Assembly: GCF_001598855.1 (NCBI RefSeq)
Contig: NZ_BCZS01000001.1
Span: forward strand, 372,001 to 436,000
DNA: 64,000 bases
From: Pluralibacter gergoviae ATCC 33028 = NBRC 105706
Lineage (GTDB): Bacteria; Pseudomonadota; Gammaproteobacteria; Enterobacterales; Enterobacteriaceae
Direction: 5' to 3'
Shown here: piece by piece, positions 60,583-64,000 of the stretch
Numbering within the stretch: the first letter of the stretch is position 1
How the letters are laid out: every line of letters starts with the position of its first letter
Made by a program: the position numbers and the translations under genes
Notes under the pieces: generated by a model
Databases searched by the model: none
Told to the model about the DNA's origin: nothing
Seen by the model: the letters and a program-made list of their open reading frames with translations, nothing else

Positions 60583-61851
60583 ATGCCTCATTATAATGCG
60601 GTGCTGGCGAGAAATGCGGATAACGTGGTGAAGGATCCGCTGAGTTCACATACCGCGGCGTTCTCTCATTACAATAATCTTTCTGCCCAGCTGCCCGTGG
60701 ATATTAGCACCGGCAGGCTGGTGGCCGGCGACGCCGCTGCCCAGGCGGCGCAGTGTCTGAAGAATATTCAGGCGATCTTAAGCAGCATCGATCATGTACT
60801 GAACGATGTGGTCAGGCTCACCGTCCACCTGACGTCGGCGAAAGATCTGGACGCCGTGGCCGGGGTTTGCCGGGCGTGGTTCCCGGTCCGGGCGCCGTCG
60901 CTGACGATGGCCGTCGTCGCGGCGCTGCCGATGGGCGCGCGGGTGCAGATTGACGCCCTGGTCTCTAACGGCGAAGGGACGATCCCCGACGCGCCGCAGC
61001 CCGGCGATCTCATTAAGCTTACTAACGCCACCGGCCGGGCGCCGTCCTCGCCCCTCAGCGCGCAGACCGTCGCGTTTTCCCACTACAACAATCTCACCTG
61101 CCAGCTTCCCGTCGATCCGCGCACCGGCAGGGTCGTGGAGGGCGGTATCCGTGCGCAGGCCGCGCGCTGCCTGAATAACATTAAAGCTATCCTTGAGAGC
61201 ATTGACGTCCCGATGGACGACATCGTCAAAGTGACGATCTATCTGCAGGATCTGGCCGATATTGAGCAGGTTAACGAGGTCTACCGCACCTTTTTCCCGG
61301 ACTCGGCGATTGCCAGAGCCGTCGGCTACCTGCCGGCGCGTACCGTGGTGGCCGCCTCTGGGCTGCCGATGGGCGCCCTGGTGCAGATGGAGGCGGTGGT
61401 CTCCCACGGCGACGGCACGCCGCCGCAGAAGGTGGAGGACAGGCACGGGATCGTCATCAGGGCATACAACACCGACCGGGCGCCGCGCTGTCCGCACGCG
61501 ACCCAGAGCGTCGCCTTCTCCCACTATAACCACCTCTCGGCGCTGCTGCCGCTGGAGCTGAAAACCGGCAGGCTGACGGCGGGCGGCGCAGGCGAGCAGG
61601 CCGCTCTGTGCCTGGCGTATATGCAGGCCATTGTTGAAAGCAGCGGCCACGCGCTGGAGGACGTGGTGAAGGTGAATATCTTCCTCACCGATATGGCCGA
61701 TGCGGGCGCGGTAGACGCCGCCTACCGGCAATACTTCCCCACCGGGACGCCGGCGCGGCGCGTGCTTGGCGTCGCCGCGCTGCCGCAAGGGGCGAGAGTG
61801 CAGATGGACGCCGTGGTCGCCAATGCCGAAGGCACGCCGCCGCAGGCGTGA
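60583..61851 (+). CDS. Protein of three tandem RidA (YjgF/UK114) domains
   Basis: RidA proteins hydrolyse reactive enamine/imine intermediates as trimers of about 128 residues. Here three copies are fused in one 422-residue chain. The repeats begin at about residues 20, 155 and 300 (AFSHYNNLSAQLPVD, AFSHYNNLTCQLPVD, AFSHYNHLSALLPLE) and end at 130, 275 and 415. The catalytic-type Arg in GARVQI(M)DA is present in domain 1 (Arg120) and domain 3 (Arg405). In domain 2 it is Leu266. The chain could fold as an internal trimer. AAGGA precedes the ATG. A perfect FNR box upstream suggests anaerobic expression. The physiological substrate is unknown. Confidence 0.88.
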   Translation: MPHYNAVLARNADNVVKDPLSSHTAAFSHYNNLSAQLPVDISTGRLVAGDAAAQAAQCLKNIQAILSSIDHVLNDVVRLTVHLTSAKDLDAVAGVCRAWFPVRAPSLTMAVVAALPMGARVQIDALVSNGEGTIPDAPQPGDLIKLTNATGRAPSSPLSAQTVAFSHYNNLTCQLPVDPRTGRVVEGGIRAQAARCLNNIKAILESIDVPMDDIVKVTIYLQDLADIEQVNEVYRTFFPDSAIARAVGYLPARTVVAASGLPMGALVQMEAVVSHGDGTPPQKVEDRHGIVIRAYNTDRAPRCPHATQSVAFSHYNHLSALLPLELKTGRLTAGGAGEQAALCLAYMQAIVESSGHALEDVVKVNIFLTDMADAGAVDAAYRQYFPTGTPARRVLGVAALPQGARVQMDAVVANAEGTPPQA

Positions 61852-61858
61852 TGGCCTG

Positions 61859-62233
61859 CTACAGCGCGAGCTTGTCGGCCAGCGCCAGCCAGCCGCAGGG
61901 CTCGTTGATGAGCGCGTGAACGTCATACTTCCTGTGCGCCAGGCGGCTCCAGCCGCGCTGTGAGAAGATTTCACTCAATACATTCACGGCCGGTCGCCGC
62001 AGGCTGTAAGAGTTATGTCGTTCCTGATAGGCCAGGTAATGCAGCGCGATAACAACCTGAACAACATCGTTGTTATCAACGCTGGCGTGGATGCTCTTTG
62101 ACAGTATTTTGGGGAACAGGGGCTTAATGGCGGTAAGCCCCTTTATGATTTCAGACGACGTCCCGGTCGCAAGACCCGAAGGAATAGCGGTAAAGGCGAG
62201 GTTAATCCCGGTCACTACTTCGTGTATCGCCAT
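61859..62233 (-). CDS. Small protein of unknown function directly downstream of an hcp relic
   Basis: I do not recognise this 124-residue protein. It has no signal peptide or clear transmembrane helix. The N-terminal half is mildly hydrophobic (MAIHEVVTGINLAFTAIPSG) and the C-terminal half is charged (IALHYLAYQERHNSYSLRRP). It starts 26 bp after the hcp-relic stop, with GAGGGCGAGA before the ATG. It was therefore once the second gene of an hcp operon, the usual place for a T6SS cargo effector or its immunity protein. It ends 7 bp from the convergent RidA gene and might be truncated. A function in interbacterial competition is inference from position. Confidence 0.6.
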   Translation of the reverse strand: MAIHEVVTGINLAFTAIPSGLATGTSSEIIKGLTAIKPLFPKILSKSIHASVDNNDVVQVVIALHYLAYQERHNSYSLRRPAVNVLSEIFSQRGWSRLAHRKYDVHALINEPCGWLALADKLAL

Positions 62234-62259
62234 CGGTCTCTCGCCCTCTGATAATTGCG

Positions 62260-62560
62260 CTACCTCTCTTTATTCTGCTTGATGTCCCAGCCGGACATGG
62301 TTTCGGCGCCTCTGCTCCCAGTATTGCATCCTGACTTTCGATGCCTGAAAGGGGTAGTTAACGATAATTTCGTCGGTATCGCCGATGCCGTTAAACTCAA
62401 CGTTCGTAATCAGCACATCCTCAAGTACGATGCGCGAATACTCAATCTGCGTGCCGCCCGCTTTACATAAAGATAATTCCACTTTTGTGACGTGCTGACC
62501 GCTGGAGCAGTACTTAAGCAGCGAGGGCGTCGCTTTATCAATTATTTTACCGCTAAGCGA
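62260..62560 (-). pseudogene. Relic of an orphan hcp gene (type VI secretion tube protein)
   Basis: The minus strand encodes the C-terminal half of Hcp without a start codon. SGKIIDKATPSLLKYCSSGQ is followed by VELSLCKAGG, IEYSRIVLEDVLITNVEFNG, and FQASKVRMQYWEQ. At about 62300 a frameshift breaks the frame, and the expected end (GAETMSGWDIKQNKE) continues in another frame to a stop at 62260-62262. An in-frame stop lies at 62561, and the N-terminal half is missing. It is therefore a 5'-truncated, frameshifted pseudogene. No other T6SS gene is in the window. Confidence 0.8.
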
Positions 62561-62578
62561 TTAACGCTGAGTCCATTC

Positions 62579-63508
62579 TTAATTCTGCGGATTTTGCCAC
62601 CACGCCGGGCTCCCCGTTTTTTCAACAATAAAATCAATAAACGAGCGCACCTTGCTGGAGACGATTTTTTTTCGCGGATAGACGATCCATACGGCGGTCT
62701 CCGCGCGGTACATGCTGAACTCCCACGCCGGCAGCACCCGCTGCAGGCGCCCGGCCTGCGCATCCTGCCACACCAGCCAGTCGGGAAGAATGGCAATTCC
62801 GCCGCCGCTGCGGCAGGCGTAGAGCAGCGCCTCGCTGTCGTTAGCGCTGAAGCGGTAGTTGACGGGTACCCGCGACCAGCCTTCGTCGCTGTCTGTCCGC
62901 CGGGCGTACCAGCCGTCGCCGTGCAGGCGCGAGAACATCAGGATCTGCAGATCCTGCTTACCGTTAACCAGGTCCGGCTCGGGATGAGCGGCGATCCACG
63001 CCGGGCTTGCCCAGGCGAAGCGGCGCTGCGGCGCCAGCCGGCGGGCGTGCATGGTGGAGTCCGGCAGGGTGCCGATGCGGATGCTCAGATCGATACGCGA
63101 CTCAATCAGATCCTGCATATCGTCGTTGAAGGTAATATCCAGCGAGATCTCCGGGTGCAGGCGCAGAAATTCGTCCACCAGCGGCATCACGTGCAGGCGG
63201 CCAAAGGCGCTGGGGACGCTGAGGCGAAGCAGCCCGGCGGGGCGCGCATTAAGCGCCGACGTTAAGCTGCGCGCCTCCTCCCACTGCAGCAGCAGCTGCG
63301 CCGCGTGGGAGTAGAACAGCCTGCCCGCTTCGGTCAGGGTCAGCCCCCGGGTCGAGCGGTTGAACAGGGCAATGCGCAGGTCTGCCTCCAGATCGGCGAC
63401 GTGCCGGGAGACGGTCGACGTTTCGATATTCAGCGCCTTTGAGGCGGCGCTGAAGCTTTTTAATTCCGCGGCGCTGACGAACGTCCTGATAGCAGCAAAA
63501 TGGTTCAT
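62579..63508 (-). CDS. LysR-family transcriptional regulator
   Basis: The 309-residue protein has an N-terminal winged HTH (residues 3-60, TFVSAAELKSFSAASKALNI then STVSRHVADLEADL) and an effector domain from about 90. It belongs to the class resembling regulators of aromatic and quinone metabolism. It is on the same strand as the partial cupin gene, 105 bp downstream of its stop, and could be co-transcribed with it. Targets are unknown. Confidence 0.88.
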   Translation of the reverse strand: MNHFAAIRTFVSAAELKSFSAASKALNIETSTVSRHVADLEADLRIALFNRSTRGLTLTEAGRLFYSHAAQLLLQWEEARSLTSALNARPAGLLRLSVPSAFGRLHVMPLVDEFLRLHPEISLDITFNDDMQDLIESRIDLSIRIGTLPDSTMHARRLAPQRRFAWASPAWIAAHPEPDLVNGKQDLQILMFSRLHGDGWYARRTDSDEGWSRVPVNYRFSANDSEALLYACRSGGGIAILPDWLVWQDAQAGRLQRVLPAWEFSMYRAETAVWIVYPRKKIVSSKVRSFIDFIVEKTGSPAWWQNPQN

Positions 63509-63582
63509 TATTCTTTTCCGGTAAGCGCAGGTGTAATGTTATTTGATAGCCATTCTAGCGGCTATTTGCGCTTCCGGGGGAG

Positions 63583-63608
63583 ACCGGGCCGCAAAAGCGC
63601 GGCCCGGT
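63583..63608. terminator. Strong hairpin between the cupin gene and the LysR gene
   Basis: ACCGGGCCGC pairs perfectly with GCGGCCCGGT around a 6-base loop, just past the cupin stop. There is no T tract, so it may be an attenuator or mRNA-stability structure, not a full terminator. Confidence 0.5.
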
Positions 63609-63613
63609 ATTGA

Positions 63614-64000
63614 TCAGGTAAAGCGGATATCCAGCGCCCGCAGCCAGGTCTGCAATCCCGCATCCTGGATGGGAATCAGCGTAGCCGCCTGGCCGGATTC
63701 GTTGATGTGCGCGTGCCAGTAGCCCGGCGGCGTCACGAACGACATGCCCGGCGCCCAGTCCACCCGGGTGGCGTCGGCGATAGCGCCGCTCTCATCCAAC
63801 CGCGTGCCGACCAGGGTATAGCAGCCCGGCGGGCAGTCGACGATAAAATCCAGCGCAATCGACTGGTGGCGGTGCGGCTTCTGCACCGAATGGGCGGGGA
63901 GGGTGCCGTACATCGCCCACAGCACGTGGGTTACGGTGCGGGTGTGCGGGAAATTAGCATTACCCAGCAGCACCGAAATGCGGCTGCGGCTGGCGGCCTC
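63614..64000 (-). CDS. Cupin-domain protein (gentisate 1,2-dioxygenase-like), 5' end outside the window
   Basis: The reading frame is open through the window edge, so this is the C-terminal 128 residues of a larger protein. It contains a cupin motif (QKPHRHQSIALDFIVDCPPG, followed by WAPGMSFVTPPGYWHAHIN) and resembles the second cupin domain of gentisate dioxygenase-type proteins. An internal Met at 63973 (LLGNANFPHTRT) is not the start, because homologous sequence continues upstream (EAASRSRISV). The neighbouring LysR gene may regulate it. The exact substrate cannot be told from the fragment. Confidence 0.75.
   Translation of the reverse strand, partial: EAASRSRISVLLGNANFPHTRTVTHVLWAMYGTLPAHSVQKPHRHQSIALDFIVDCPPGCYTLVGTRLDESGAIADATRVDWAPGMSFVTPPGYWHAHINESGQAATLIPIQDAGLQTWLRALDIRFT

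Overview
The window is a chromosomal stretch of an enteric bacterium (Enterobacterales). The backbone order gnd, wzz, hisIFAHBCDGL, yeeZ, yeeY, plaP, sbcB, dacD, gyrI, yeeA, tmaR, shiA is that of Escherichia coli, and several backbone proteins are close to their E. coli counterparts. The GC-rich backbone and the complete dha regulon, with both kinds of dihydroxyacetone kinase, point to the Klebsiella/Raoultella/Citrobacter/Kluyvera side of the family. The genus cannot be fixed from the sequence alone.

Layout. 1-1560: a graveyard of three broken IS3-family elements. 1739-5749: the AT-rich 3' end of a surface-polysaccharide locus (an unknown secreted protein, a Wzy polymerase, a Wzx flippase). 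5916-12291: sugar-nucleotide genes rmlBADC, ugd and gnd. 12346-19053: a second, independent Wzx/Wzy-type polysaccharide locus with its own JUMPstart/ops element, two glycosyltransferases and wzz. 19198-26404: the his operon on the minus strand with its leader peptide and attenuator. 26581-32536: yeeZ, yeeY, plaP, an Rpn-family nuclease and sbcB. 32756-38392: a chaperone-usher fimbrial operon with a LuxR-type regulator. 39095-40282: dacD. 40339-56284: the dha regulon. 56393-59993: gyrI, yeeA, tmaR, shiA. 60419-64000: a triple-RidA gene behind a perfect FNR box, the relic of an orphan T6SS hcp with a small downstream gene, a LysR regulator and a cupin protein cut by the window end.

How the genes work together. 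RmlBADC make dTDP-L-rhamnose and Ugd makes UDP-glucuronate for the flanking polysaccharide loci. The second locus carries a DUF1972-type glycosyltransferase, a family that includes rhamnosyltransferases, and Wzz sets chain length. The dha regulon ferments glycerol. DhaBCE dehydrates glycerol to 3-hydroxypropionaldehyde with coenzyme B12, DhaFG reactivates it, an adenosyltransferase supplies the cofactor and DhaT reduces the product to 1,3-propanediol. In the oxidative branch DhaD makes dihydroxyacetone, which is phosphorylated by the PTS-linked DhaKLM and by an ATP-dependent kinase. DhaR is the activator. I find a repeated 15-bp palindrome, GTTCC-N5-GGAAC-like, in three pairs with 31-32 bp spacing at all dha promoter regions. 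It is a candidate DhaR operator.

No tRNA, rRNA, CRISPR array, intact transposon, integrase or plasmid origin was recognised.
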